Virus record (IMG/VR): IMGVR_UViG_3300017667_000010 | Coordinates: 1 to 40,315 of that record | Reading direction: 5' to 3' (one strand) | DNA from: a virus | DNA: 40,315 nt | Shown: positions 15,005-23,293 of the stretch, piece by piece | How the letters are laid out: each line of letters starts with the position of its first letter | Numbering within the stretch: the first letter of the stretch is position 1 | Position numbers and translations under genes: made by a program | Notes under the pieces: generated by a model | What the model saw: the letters and a program-made list of their open reading frames with translations, nothing else | What the model was told of the DNA's origin: nothing | The model's database searches: none

Positions 15005-15155
15005 GGCTTTGCTACCGATGGGGTTGATCCGGGCATTCAAAGGCTGAACTGGCTGGCGGGCTCCAACGTGGTTAATGCCACAGTATATGCACAATGCTTA
15101 GGCGTCGCGCAACAGCAAATTCTGATTCGGCTCAACGCTCTTGGTAAAGGGAGTA

Positions 15156-15176
15156 TTAACACGTTTCCCGTGTTAA
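15156..15176. promoter_or_regulatory. Palindromic operator upstream of the 15259 gene
   Basis: TTAACACG (15156-15163) and CGTGTTAA (15169-15176) form a perfect palindrome with a 5-bp spacer. A TTGACT box follows at about 15190, and another GTTAACC half site lies next to it. The layout is that of a repressor site next to a promoter driving the 15259 gene, with a divergent gene on the other side. Confidence 0.5.
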
Positions 15177-15258
15177 CCTTCCCAGTGTAGTTGACTGACA
15201 CGCGTTAACCTTTTCGACGGCCTTGAACACCGTTGGCTCTGGACCCACAAGCTGAGGC

Positions 15259-15999
15259 ATGAACAGTCTCGACCCGCTTATCCGAATCGTCGGTCTCCTC
15301 GGGCTAGGCGGGCTTACGCTCGCCGTGTTGGTGGGGATCGCCTTCCAGTTCTTCAAATGGTTCGGGGCGAAGTGGATCGACGATCGATTCCAGCGATCTC
15401 TCGCCGACTATCAGCACCGTCAAACGATGGAGGTCGAACGGTTCCGGGATGACGCGGCCCGTTTGCTCGATCGCGCGGTCAAGTTCCACAGCATGGAATT
15501 CGAAGTCCTACCTGAGGCCTGGGCGAAGCTGTCTCAGGCGTATGGGTCGGCGATCGATGTGGCGGTGAAGATTCAACACTACGCCGACATCACATGGCTG
15601 AGCGACGAAGATGCTGAGGCGATCATCGCGACAAGAGATTGGTCAGAGACCGATCGCCGATCAGTTATGGATTCAACCCGTCAAGATCGTCAGAAGAAGT
15701 TCGTCGAAACCGAAGATTGGTATCGAGTGAGCAAGGCATTCCGTGATCATGCGGACTTCCAGAACTACATCATTTCGAAGACGGTCTTCATAGAGCCCGG
15801 CATCTACGATCAGATGATGAAGGTGAGCCAACTGATCGTGAGAGCCCTCAATGAAATGAGGATGGCTCAACGTGACCCAGAAAGCCGGAGAGAAGTTGGC
15901 TTCCAGAGCCGGGAAGTCCTCCTGGAAGATGGAGAGTCAGAGGTCGCCAAGGTCAGAGAATCGGTTTCGAAGCGGCTTTGGGTCGATCTTGCTAAATAG
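15259..15999 (+). CDS. Single-TM protein with long cytoplasmic helical domain (moron-like)
   Basis: This 246-aa protein has one N-terminal membrane segment at about residues 10-32 (IVGLLGLGGLTLAVLVGIAF) followed by a soluble, mainly helical domain. Residues 42-90 look like a coiled coil (DYQHRQTMEVERFRDDAARL). The rest contains many Trp and charged residues and no enzyme motif I recognise. It stands alone between an upstream operator palindrome and a downstream hairpin, so it is an independently expressed cargo gene. Similar anchored helical proteins occur in accessory regions, but I cannot name a function. The last codons (AAA TAG) create a TAAATA that is probably fortuitous. Confidence 0.72.
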   Translation: MNSLDPLIRIVGLLGLGGLTLAVLVGIAFQFFKWFGAKWIDDRFQRSLADYQHRQTMEVERFRDDAARLLDRAVKFHSMEFEVLPEAWAKLSQAYGSAIDVAVKIQHYADITWLSDEDAEAIIATRDWSETDRRSVMDSTRQDRQKKFVETEDWYRVSKAFRDHADFQNYIISKTVFIEPGIYDQMMKVSQLIVRALNEMRMAQRDPESRREVGFQSREVLLEDGESEVAKVRESVSKRLWVDLAK

Positions 16000-16004
16000 A
16001 TTTG

Positions 16005-16030
16005 TCGAAGGGTAGCGCATGACCCTTCGA
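16005..16030 (+). terminator. Hairpin after the 15259 gene
   Basis: TCGAAGGGT (16005-16013) and ACCCTTCGA (16022-16030) are a perfect 9-bp inverted repeat with an 8-nt loop, 5 bp after the stop codon. The following sequence is only partly T-rich (TGTTCTTGGTTGTT), so it is a weak terminator or an RNA-end stabiliser. Confidence 0.55.
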
Positions 16031-16185
16031 TGTTCTTGGTTGTTAGGTGGGTGACCTCTCCCGGTCATCCACCGGCTCCAGCCTCAGCCTCCCAGACGGG
16101 GAGGGGGTGGGTCTGATCTCTGATCAGGCCGTCGTCTGGCGACCGCGCCCCAGTCACGCGCGAAATTCCGCGAAATTCAGAGCAT

Positions 16186-16839
16186 TCAGTCTACCGGTTC
16201 GGGTGGGGCGGATGCCGCAGCAACCGCGTCAGCCGCCGCCGCCGCCGCATCAGCAGCGGCAGCAGCCGCAACGTCCACCTTCAGCCAATCGTCCAAAACC
16301 TTAGCCCAGCATTCTGACCACTCTAGCCGTTGCGCTGATGTCAAAGGGGCATTGAACCGGCGTGTCAAAGACCCGTCGTCAAGAGTGAAGCCAATCGTCA
16401 GGCCCCGGTCGCTGCTACCAAGACCTTCCATCACCATTAACGTGTCAACCCCTACTTCATATCCGAACAGGGCATAGCGGCCGTCATCTGATTGTTCCCG
16501 GCCGGGGACCGCGTCTTCGGCGTTCGTCTCGAAACCATCGATCAAATATGCCGTCTCAGGCTGAGTGTGACGGTCGCCATCGATCAAGGCGATCTTCAGC
16601 AAAGCAGCGATGTTTCCGCCCTCCCTCCAAAGGCCGAAAGAGCCTGAGGCGAAGCCCGATGAGCTTAGCCTTTGATCCAAGCCCATCTGGACGATGAACT
16701 GAACGCTACAGGCGGTGTGTTGCCCGTCCACAAAAACGGGTTCGACCCTCACGAAAGGGAGCCTTGGGGTCTGGGCGTTGGCCACCCCCGCGCTCGCCAG
16801 CGCAATCGCAACCGAAATCCCCAAAGCCCTCATCATCAT
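16186..16839 (-). CDS. Secreted protein with Ala-rich C terminus
   Basis: This protein of about 217 aa starts at the first of three ATGs in a row at 16839, preceded by GGAAGGGA. The start MMMRALGISVAIALASAGVA followed by NAQ is a Sec signal peptide, so the mature protein is periplasmic. The body is beta-rich with a Cys in HTACSVQFIVQMGL and another in WSECWAKVLDD; this layout resembles conserved periplasmic proteins of alphaproteobacteria, perhaps surface or exclusion factors. The C terminus is an unusual low-complexity run of Ala with Asp and Val, encoded by repeated GCN triplets. Prophage cargo of unknown role. Confidence 0.7.
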   Translation of the reverse strand: MMMRALGISVAIALASAGVANAQTPRLPFVRVEPVFVDGQHTACSVQFIVQMGLDQRLSSSGFASGSFGLWREGGNIAALLKIALIDGDRHTQPETAYLIDGFETNAEDAVPGREQSDDGRYALFGYEVGVDTLMVMEGLGSSDRGLTIGFTLDDGSLTRRFNAPLTSAQRLEWSECWAKVLDDWLKVDVAAAAAADAAAAAADAVAAASAPPEPVD

Positions 16840-17035
16840 TCCCTTCCGGTTGTGCCGACACCATACCGACTGATTGAAGTCGGTCCAACGAACCGTTGAC
16901 GACAACGACCTGGGCATGGTCGCCGTAGATGTGGATTTGCTGGGCCGGAGGCACCGTTTGGCGCCCCATCAGGGCGGCAATGATCGCGCCAAAGACCCCA
17001 ATCAGTGGGTCGAAGATGTCAGCGAAGGTGTTCAT
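16706..17035 (-). CDS. Possible small membrane protein overlapping the secreted protein gene
   Basis: The frame starts MNTFADIFDPLIGVFGAIIA at 17035 and has one hydrophobic segment in its first 25 residues. Its last 134 bp overlap the secreted-protein gene in another frame, and that part (RTRFCGRATHRL at the end) looks non-coding in character. No Shine-Dalgarno sequence precedes it. The N-terminal 65 codons may be real. Low confidence. Confidence 0.35.
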   Translation of the reverse strand: MNTFADIFDPLIGVFGAIIAALMGRQTVPPAQQIHIYGDHAQVVVVNGSLDRLQSVGMVSAQPEGNDDEGFGDFGCDCAGERGGGQRPDPKAPFREGRTRFCGRATHRL

Positions 17036-17115
17036 GAAACGAGTCTATGCTCACCCGCTGAGATTAAGCGAACGCTAGATGTGAGTGGCCACCGTTAGAT
17101 GCCCTCCCGCGCCGG

Positions 17116-17129
17116 TAAATAGCTTCATG
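17116..17129 (+). promoter_or_regulatory. TAAATA-N5-ATG start element
   Basis: GGTAAATAGCTTCATG places the hexamer 5 nt before the ATG at 17127 with no room for a Shine-Dalgarno sequence. It favours 17127 over the upstream in-frame start at 17085 and is the first copy of the late block. Confidence 0.6.
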
Positions 17130-17333
17130 CTGACCACTCGACCCGCGATGGAGTTCACCGACGAAGACCCCGCTGCCCTCCTGGATGTCCTGAATCGCGC
17201 CCAGGACGCGGGGATCAAGTTCAGGGTCAGGGCTGACATCTCGTTCAACATGCTGACGCCCTGGCACTCGTCTCAGGTGATCGTCAGCTTCCCAAATGAC
17301 CAAGAAAAAGCAAAGTTTATGCTCGTCATGTAG
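17127..17333 (+). CDS. Small acidic hypothetical protein
   Basis: This 68-aa protein starts MLTTRPAMEFTDEDPAALLD and contains VRADISFNMLTPWHSSQVIV. The start was set by the TAAATA element 5 nt upstream; a frame start at 17085 would add 14 residues without a good ribosome site. It is the first gene of the late block. No family recognised. Confidence 0.6.
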   Translation: MLTTRPAMEFTDEDPAALLDVLNRAQDAGIKFRVRADISFNMLTPWHSSQVIVSFPNDQEKAKFMLVM

Positions 17334-17367
17334 TTAAGGTGGGACTTTGTGAACTTATTAGTCGCGC

Positions 17368-17380
17368 TAAATAGCGGATG
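17368..17380 (+). promoter_or_regulatory. TAAATA-N4-ATG start element
   Basis: GCGCTAAATAGCGGATG, with the hexamer inside a short palindrome CGCTAAATAGCG. It is the closest of all copies to the Caulobacter-type -10 box GCTANAWC. It precedes the HNH-AP2 nuclease gene. Confidence 0.65.
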
Positions 17381-17872
17381 ACAAGAACAAATGCATGCCC
17401 AAGAATATCATATCAGCAAGCCAGAGACAATTTCAGCTACGACCCCATCTCAGGTGAATTGAGTCGAAGAACGGGGAGATACGCCGGTTCAACAGGCCAT
17501 CTTAGAGCAAACAATTATCGAGTGATATACTATGATAGTCAGCCCTATGCGTGTCATCGTCTTATTTGGTTCTACGTCTACGGTGTCTGGCCGGATCGTG
17601 AGATAGATCACATTAACGGTGATCCTAGCGATAATCGATTGTCGAACCTTCGTCTCGCTACTCGCGGTCAAAATGTCCAGAACCGTAGAATATTCAAAAA
17701 CAACAAGCTCGGCGTAAAGGGTGTTTGTGTGGCGAGTGGCCGTTATCGAGCCCAGTGCTGGCGTGATGGTCGATTTGTGCTGAATAAATACTTTGACACC
17801 CTGGAGGAGGCCTCCGCCGCCTATCAGGCAGCCGCTCTGGAGCATCACGGCGAGTTCGCCCGGCCGGTCTGA
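17378..17872 (+). CDS. HNH endonuclease with AP2 DNA-binding domain
   Basis: This 164-aa protein combines an HNH-3-type nuclease and an AP2-like DNA-binding domain, the usual build of phage-borne homing endonucleases. HNH residues lie in YACHRLIWFYVYGVWPDREI followed by DHINGDPSDNRLSNLRLAT. The AP2 part is at the C terminus (GVKGVCVASGRYRAQCWRDG, then YFDTLEEASAAYQAAALEHH). Unlike its neighbours it is relatively AT-rich, consistent with recent arrival. It lies between the accessory genes and the small terminase and has its own TAAATA element. It may be a free-standing homing nuclease. Confidence 0.88.
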   Translation: MTRTNACPRISYQQARDNFSYDPISGELSRRTGRYAGSTGHLRANNYRVIYYDSQPYACHRLIWFYVYGVWPDREIDHINGDPSDNRLSNLRLATRGQNVQNRRIFKNNKLGVKGVCVASGRYRAQCWRDGRFVLNKYFDTLEEASAAYQAAALEHHGEFARPV

Positions 17873-17882
17873 GCCCTCCTCC

Positions 17883-17895
17883 TAAATATGGGATG
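17883..17895 (+). promoter_or_regulatory. TAAATA-N4-ATG start element
   Basis: TAAATATGGGATGGCAA at 17883 is identical over 17 nt to the copy at 29594. It precedes the small terminase gene. No Shine-Dalgarno sequence fits. Confidence 0.7.
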
Positions 17896-18384
17896 GCAAG
17901 AGGTAGACCTCCAAAACCCACCGCACTCAAACTGATTGCTGGCGACCCCGGAAAGCGCATTCCGGCGGCTGAGATGAGGGCGTTCGAACGCGGCCAACAT
18001 CCCGTCCAGGTGAAGGCCAAGGCCAAGCCCATTACCCCGCCGAAGTCGCTGACCCCGGCCGCTCTCCTGATCTGGAAAGAGGTCGTCGGCGGCTATCCGG
18101 CTGGAACCTATTCGACCACTGACCGGCATCAACTCGCCGTCTTCTGTGAGGCCGTCGCCACCTTCCAACTCGCCACCGCGATGTTGGCCCAGGAGGGCTA
18201 CATCGTCACCGGTTCGGCGGGTCAGTCCCTGCCCAGCCCATGGGTCAAGATTCAACGAGATGCCGCCGCGCTGATCGACAAGATCGGCCCTTCTGTCTGG
18301 GCGACACCGACCGCCCGTGAATCGATGAAACGAGGGGCGGAGAAGCCCTCTGTGGAGGAGGAGTTCGGTGGGCTTATCCAGTGA
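17893..18384 (+). CDS. Terminase small subunit (P27 family)
   Basis: This 163-aa protein binds the packaging site and hands DNA to the large terminase. It begins MARGRPPKPTALKLIAGDPG, the signature N terminus of the P27 small terminase family, and continues with the typical helical core (LLIWKEVVGGYPAGTYSTTD; LAVFCEAVATFQLATAML). Length is normal. The start is fixed by the TAAATA element 4 nt upstream and by family alignment from memory. Its stop overlaps the start of the large terminase (GTGA). Confidence 0.92.
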   Translation: MARGRPPKPTALKLIAGDPGKRIPAAEMRAFERGQHPVQVKAKAKPITPPKSLTPAALLIWKEVVGGYPAGTYSTTDRHQLAVFCEAVATFQLATAMLAQEGYIVTGSAGQSLPSPWVKIQRDAAALIDKIGPSVWATPTARESMKRGAEKPSVEEEFGGLIQ

Positions 18385-20003
18385 CGCCCAACCCTTGTTT
18401 CCACCGATCCCCACCTCCAGCCGCGCCGACCAATCCTGAGCGGGCCGAAGAGGTCATCAGGTTCGTCGAAACCTTCTGTCTCGTCACCGAAGGCCCTCAG
18501 GCGGGTCAGCCCATGACCCTCAGGGAATGGCAGAAAGATTGGATCAGAGACGTCTTCAGCCCCAGCCGTCCAGATGGCCGTCGCCTGATCCGACAAGCCA
18601 TTTTTTCGATGCCGAAGAAGAACGGGAAGACCGGCCTGATGGCGCCGCTCCTGTTGGCGTTCCTTGTCGGCCCATGCGCTGAGCCCAATGGCGAAATCTA
18701 CTCAGCCGCAAACGACCGCGCCCAAGCCTCGATCATTTTCGATGCGGTCAAAGCGTTGGTCGAAGCCAACCCCGTTTTGGCCGGGATCATCACCGTCGTC
18801 CCATCGACGAAGACGATGTTCGTTCATCGGTCTGACCTCCGTTGCCGGGGATCGCGATTCAAAGCCCTTTCGGCCGATGCGAAGACAAAGCAGGGCTACA
18901 AGCCCTCTCTAGTTGTCTACGACGAGCTTGGTGAGGCCTTAGACAATCGCCTCCTGACGGCTCTCCGATATGGGTTCGGAGCCCGTTCAGAGCCGTTGTT
19001 GGCGGTCATCTCGACCCAGGCCGCCGATCCCCAACACCCGCTCAGCCTCCTGATCGACGACGGCCTCACCGGGAACGATCCGACGACGGTCTGTCACCTC
19101 TACGCGGCTCCTGATGACGCTGACATCCTGGATCAGGAGATTTGGTTTCAATGCAATCCAGCCCTGGGCGACTTCCGCGATCTTGATGACTTCGACGCCC
19201 AGGCGTCCCGCGCCGCGCGTCTTCCCGCTGAGGAGCAAGGCTTTCGCCTCTATCTCTACAATCAGCGGGTCAGCGGCATAGCGAGCCTGATCCCCGCTTC
19301 GGAATGGCGTCCCCTCGCTGACGAGTTCGAAATCGAACCCAGGTCAGAGGTCGGCTTAGCCCTCGATATGTCGGGTCGATTCGACCTGACCGCGCTCACG
19401 ATGGTGACGATCGGGGACGGTTTGATCCGAACGTCCACCCGGTTCTGGAAGCCCGCCGACCTCTTGGCTGATCACGCCCGGCGGGATGGCTTCGACTACG
19501 TCGTCCAAGCCCAGCGGGGTTACCTCCTGACCTCGCCGGGGAAGTCCATCGACCCCATGGTCGTCGCCTTGGCCGTGGCTGAGACGGTGAAGACCCATCA
19601 GGTCAAATGGCTCGTCTATGACCGGTGGAAGATCGATGAGTTCATGCGGTGTCTGGATGTCGTTGGCCTGGAAGCTCAGGTCGGACCCGGCGACGGTCTG
19701 AGGGTCGAACCCTGGGGTCAGGGCTATCGCGATATGAGCCCAGCGGTGGACGCCCTCCAGGCGGCGGTCCTGGATGACCGTCTCCGCCACGACGACAACC
19801 CGGTGATGAACTTTTGCGTCACGAACGCCGTCGTCACCCAGGACGCGGCTGGGCTGAGAAAACTCGACAAAGACAAATCGCGCTTCCGGATCGACGGCGC
19901 CGTTACCCTCGCCATGGGATTGGCGATGTTGGCCAGAGATCGGGCGAAGGAAGACGCGCCAAGCCCCTTCGAAGACCCAGATTTCGTCTATTTCTTCGGC
20001 TGA
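18381..20003 (+). CDS. Terminase large subunit
   Basis: This 540-aa ATPase-nuclease drives DNA packaging. The ATPase part has the Walker A-like MPKKNGKTGLMAPLLLA near residue 76, SAANDRAQASIIF after it, and Walker B LVVYDELGEA near residue 178. The nuclease part begins with GLALDMSGRFDLTALTMV near residue 327 and continues with the Asp-containing LVYDRWKIDEF. It is of the Terminase_1 type that accompanies P27 small subunits and HK97 portals. It starts at a GTG overlapping the small terminase stop. Intact. Confidence 0.95.
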   Translation: MTPNPCFHRSPPPAAPTNPERAEEVIRFVETFCLVTEGPQAGQPMTLREWQKDWIRDVFSPSRPDGRRLIRQAIFSMPKKNGKTGLMAPLLLAFLVGPCAEPNGEIYSAANDRAQASIIFDAVKALVEANPVLAGIITVVPSTKTMFVHRSDLRCRGSRFKALSADAKTKQGYKPSLVVYDELGEALDNRLLTALRYGFGARSEPLLAVISTQAADPQHPLSLLIDDGLTGNDPTTVCHLYAAPDDADILDQEIWFQCNPALGDFRDLDDFDAQASRAARLPAEEQGFRLYLYNQRVSGIASLIPASEWRPLADEFEIEPRSEVGLALDMSGRFDLTALTMVTIGDGLIRTSTRFWKPADLLADHARRDGFDYVVQAQRGYLLTSPGKSIDPMVVALAVAETVKTHQVKWLVYDRWKIDEFMRCLDVVGLEAQVGPGDGLRVEPWGQGYRDMSPAVDALQAAVLDDRLRHDDNPVMNFCVTNAVVTQDAAGLRKLDKDKSRFRIDGAVTLAMGLAMLARDRAKEDAPSPFEDPDFVYFFG

Positions 20004-20025
20004 TCAGCCACTGAGGCCATCGACC

Positions 20026-20038
20026 TAAATAGTTGATG
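20026..20038 (+). promoter_or_regulatory. TAAATA-N4-ATG start element
   Basis: CCTAAATAGTTGATG before the portal gene. It selects the ATG at 20036 over the TTG at 20033. The gap to the terminase stop is 32 bp and holds nothing else. Confidence 0.7.
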
Positions 20039-21343
20039 TCATGGTGGTCAGACTTCATTGGAGGCGGTTCCAAGCCCGCTGAATCCCGTTCAACCTCGCT
20101 TGAAAACCCTTCCGTCAGCCTGGACGATTCACGGGCCTGGGCGAACCTCTTCGGCTCGTCAGCGTCCTACTCCGGCGAAGCCGTCACGGTCGAAGCCGCC
20201 CTGGGAATTCCGGCCGTCTTCGCGGCGGTCGATGCGATTTCATCGACGATCAAGAGCCTTCCGGTTCACCTCTATCGCAAGACCCCAGACGGGGGCCGTG
20301 AGAAGGTCAGCGACGCCGATCCCCTCCAGCGAATGCTCAGGGATCAGGTCAATTCCGACTACCTCACGACCTCCGATTGGCTTGGCTATGTGGCCACCCA
20401 GTATCTGACCCGTGGCCGGTCACTGACCTTCATCGAACGCAATCGAGCGGGGAGGGCGACCAACCTTTGGCCGCTGGATGTGGACCGCGTGACCGTGAAG
20501 GTCAGAGGTCATCGCCGTCAGTATGTCGAACGGGTCGATGGTGGATCGGATCGCGTCTACGACGCCGGGGAGATCATCGATCTCATCTGGATGCCGGGAT
20601 CGACGATCGGGTTTCACCTCGATCCCATCCAACTTCATCGAAACACCTTCGGCGCCATCATCGCGGCCGACAAGTTCGCTCAGCGGGCTTTCCGGAACGG
20701 TGGGATCAGCCCGCTCAAACTCAGCGTCCCAGCCACGATGTCACCCGCCGCCGCCCAGAAGGCCGTGGAAGGTGTCAGCGGAGCCCTCTCAAACGGGGGA
20801 ATGGTCCTACCGGTCTTCGGCGATATGGACCTCGCGCCGGTCGGCTTTGACGCCAAGGCCATGCAGATGCTGGAGCTTAAGCGGTTCCAGGTCGAAGAGG
20901 TCGCGCGGATTTTCCGAATCCAACCCAGCAAAATCCAGGACCACACCCGATCGACGTTCTCAAACTCTGAGCAACAGGGATTGGCCTTCGTCAAAGACAC
21001 CATCGCCCCCTTCGTCGAACAAATCGAAGCTGAGCTTTTGGTGAAGCTCTTTAGCGACAAGAACCGCTCCCACTTCGTCAAGTTCAACCTCGATAGCCTG
21101 ACCCGTGGCGACCTCGCTGCGCGCTACGCGGCCTTCAACACCGCGACCGGCGGAGCCGGATTCCTGACGGCGAATGAGGTCCGCGCCATCGAAGATCGCG
21201 AACCCCTGGAGGGTGGCGACAAGCTGATGATCCAGGGGGCGTTGCTCCCCGCCGATCAGGCCGGAGCCTTCGCCGCCCAATCCGCCAACCCCACACCTGA
21301 ACCCGATCCTGAGCCCGCTCAGGATGAGACTGGAGATGAATGA
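20036..21343 (+). CDS. HK97-family portal protein
   Basis: This protein of about 435 aa forms the dodecameric ring at the capsid vertex through which DNA passes. Family features are the N-terminal VTVEAALGIPAVFAAVDAIS, SLPVHLYRK, the central WPLDVDRVTVKV and the stem region with FRIQPSKIQDHTRSTFSNSE. The C terminus is an acidic, Pro-rich tail (PTPEPDPEPAQDETGDE). The start follows the TAAATA element. The prohead protease gene overlaps its stop by 4 nt, so the two are coupled. Confidence 0.95.
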   Translation: MSWWSDFIGGGSKPAESRSTSLENPSVSLDDSRAWANLFGSSASYSGEAVTVEAALGIPAVFAAVDAISSTIKSLPVHLYRKTPDGGREKVSDADPLQRMLRDQVNSDYLTTSDWLGYVATQYLTRGRSLTFIERNRAGRATNLWPLDVDRVTVKVRGHRRQYVERVDGGSDRVYDAGEIIDLIWMPGSTIGFHLDPIQLHRNTFGAIIAADKFAQRAFRNGGISPLKLSVPATMSPAAAQKAVEGVSGALSNGGMVLPVFGDMDLAPVGFDAKAMQMLELKRFQVEEVARIFRIQPSKIQDHTRSTFSNSEQQGLAFVKDTIAPFVEQIEAELLVKLFSDKNRSHFVKFNLDSLTRGDLAARYAAFNTATGGAGFLTANEVRAIEDREPLEGGDKLMIQGALLPADQAGAFAAQSANPTPEPDPEPAQDETGDE

Positions 21344-22044
21344 CCACAACGATTGAGACCCGCCATTTCGCCATCACCGACGCGGAAATCCGCGCCGCTG
21401 AGACCGACGCTTCCACACCGATCCTGACTGGCTATGCCGCCGTCTTCGATTCCGCCTCCCACGATCTGGGCGGCTTTCGTGAGTTCGTCGCTCCAGGCGC
21501 ATTCCGGCGGGCTCTGGAGGCGTCAACCGGCGGAGATCAGAACGCCAACATCTTCGCCTTCTGGAGCCACGATTCCAGCCAACCCTTGGGATCAATCCAG
21601 GGTGGGAAGCTCAAACTGACTGAGGATGAGCGCGGTCTCCGTTTCGAACTCGACACCTCCCGGATGACCCCGGCTCAATTGGACGCGGCCCGTGATGGTG
21701 AACTCCGGATGTCCTTTGGCTTCAGGGTCCGTGAGCAAGCCTGGAAGACGGCTCAGGATGGAACCGACGAACGAACCCTCCTGGATGTCGATCTCGTCGA
21801 AGTCAGCCCAGTCGTCAGCCCCGTTTATTCCGATACTTCAGCCGCGATCCGATCGATGACGGCCTGGAAGATCGATGAAGCCCGCGATCCCAAACCCTCT
21901 GACGAAGAGGTGAGGGCGAAAGCTGAAGCCTGGGAGGTCAAGCGGCTGGAACTTCTCAACCGATATGCAGAAGAGCGGGCCAAATGGTGTGGTCAACGAG
22001 CGCATTTCTTCGCTGAAGAGGCACGGAAGAACCGACCTCGCTGA
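21340..22044 (+). CDS. Prohead protease (HK97 gp4-like)
   Basis: This 234-aa serine protease of the U35/S78 type would cleave the capsid scaffold during maturation. Typical features are the N-terminal ILTGYAAVFDSASHDLGGFR, FREFVAPGAF, the catalytic His in AFWSHDSSQPLGS and the Ser in LRMSFGFRV. The C terminus carries an extra charged helical segment (KAEAWEVKRLELLNRYAEER). It is coupled to portal by an ATGA overlap. The next gene, capsid, has its own element. Confidence 0.93.
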   Translation: MTTTIETRHFAITDAEIRAAETDASTPILTGYAAVFDSASHDLGGFREFVAPGAFRRALEASTGGDQNANIFAFWSHDSSQPLGSIQGGKLKLTEDERGLRFELDTSRMTPAQLDAARDGELRMSFGFRVREQAWKTAQDGTDERTLLDVDLVEVSPVVSPVYSDTSAAIRSMTAWKIDEARDPKPSDEEVRAKAEAWEVKRLELLNRYAEERAKWCGQRAHFFAEEARKNRPR

Positions 22045-22073
22045 GCCAACACCGGCCAACTGACGCGCGCAAA

Positions 22074-22120
22074 TAAATAGTCCGACTCGCCAATTCCGGC
22101 GTGACGGAGACTATTACATG
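22074..22120 (+). promoter_or_regulatory. TAAATA element with Shine-Dalgarno leader for major capsid
   Basis: ATAAATAG at 22073-22080 lies 38 nt before the capsid ATG, not 4. The leader holds a small hairpin (CGCC/GGCG) and a GGAG ribosome site 8 nt before the start. Capsid thus has a leadered mRNA, unlike most other late genes. Confidence 0.6.
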
Positions 22121-23293
22121 AATACGCAAGTCGAGCTTCGCGCCAAGGCTCACGAAATCGCCAACAAGGCCAAAGAACTTCTCAACTCGGCAACCGCTGA
22201 AACCGCTTCTGATGTCGAGGCAACCTTCGACAAAATGATGGCTGAGGCCGATGGCCTGGAAGCCCGCGCCGCCAAGATGGATCGCGCTGACGCTTTCACC
22301 GCCGCCTATGACGCCGCTGACTCACGTCGCCCGGCTGAAGAGCGCAAGATCGAGGCGTCGGGTGATCCTGAAGTGCGCGCCGCCGCCGCGTTTGAACGCT
22401 ACGCCAGAAGCGGTAACCGCGAAGAGCTTCGCGCTCAGTCGGTCGGAACCGCCTCTGAAGGTGGCTACCTTGTCCCGACGTCTTGGGCCAACGACATCAT
22501 CGTGGCTCAGAAGGCCTATGGCCCGCTCAACGACGCCAGTGTGGTCAGCTACCTGATCACGTCGGGTGGTGGTCAACTGAACCTGCCCAGCCTGGATGAC
22601 ACCGCCAACAAGGGCCGCAAGGTCGCTGAGAACACCCAAGTGAACTCGGCTTCGGTGGCGTTCGGTTCGAAGGCTCTGAACGCTTACAAATACACCACGG
22701 ACGTGGTCCTGGTATCGAGCGAACTCCTCCAGGACTCCGCTTACAACGTCCAGGCTTACATCACCGCCGCCATGGCGGAGCGGATGGGCCGCATCATCAA
22801 CGAAGTGATGACCATCGGTGATGGCTCTGACGATCCGAATGGTATCGCCACGGCGTCGTCGGCCGGTGTCACCGCCGCGTCGGCCACCGCCATCGCCGCT
22901 GATGAACTGATCAACCTCCAGCACAGCGTTGACCCCGCATATCGCGCCAACGCGGCTTTCATGTTCGCGGATTCGACTCTGGCGGCCCTTCGCAAACTGA
23001 AGGACGCGGAAGGCCGCTATATTTGGCAACCCGGCCTGACGGTGGGAGCCGCCGCGACCCTCCTGGGTCACCGCTTCTACATCAACCAAGATATGGCTGG
23101 TATGGCGACCGGTGCGAAGTCGGTCCTCTTCGGTGACTTCAGCAAATACACCGTCCGTCAGGTCAAGGGTTTTGAGTTCAAGCGTCTGAACGAGCGTTAC
23201 GCTGACTCCGATCAAGTCGGTTTCATCGGTTTCGCCCGCTACGACGGCGAACTCCTGGACACCCGCGCCGTCAAGGCTCTGGTTCAAGCCTGA
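22118..23293 (+). CDS. Major capsid protein (HK97 fold)
   Basis: This 391-aa protein forms the head shell. The first 100 residues are a charged helical delta-like scaffold (ELRAKAHEIANKAKELLNSA) expected to be removed by the protease. The body begins near AQSVGTASEGGYLVPTSWAN and contains GGQLNLPSLDDTANKGRKVA, a typical P-domain and E-loop region, and ends with GFIGFARYDGELLDTRAVKA. It is one of two late genes with a clear leader and ribosome site, fitting its high copy need. A 57-aa gene overlaps its stop. Confidence 0.95.
   Translation: MNTQVELRAKAHEIANKAKELLNSATAETASDVEATFDKMMAEADGLEARAAKMDRADAFTAAYDAADSRRPAEERKIEASGDPEVRAAAAFERYARSGNREELRAQSVGTASEGGYLVPTSWANDIIVAQKAYGPLNDASVVSYLITSGGGQLNLPSLDDTANKGRKVAENTQVNSASVAFGSKALNAYKYTTDVVLVSSELLQDSAYNVQAYITAAMAERMGRIINEVMTIGDGSDDPNGIATASSAGVTAASATAIAADELINLQHSVDPAYRANAAFMFADSTLAALRKLKDAEGRYIWQPGLTVGAAATLLGHRFYINQDMAGMATGAKSVLFGDFSKYTVRQVKGFEFKRLNERYADSDQVGFIGFARYDGELLDTRAVKALVQA

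Noticed and set aside
15993-15998. TAAATA at the end of the 15259 gene
   Set aside because: It is made by the last codons AAA TAG, is followed by a hairpin, and no gene starts nearby.
17785-17790. TAAATA inside the HNH-AP2 gene
   Set aside because: It is in-frame coding sequence (AAT AAA TAC) with no start codon at the right distance.
22322-23287. Long minus-strand frame opposite the capsid gene
   Set aside because: It mirrors capsid codon structure, has no ribosome site and no recognisable protein.
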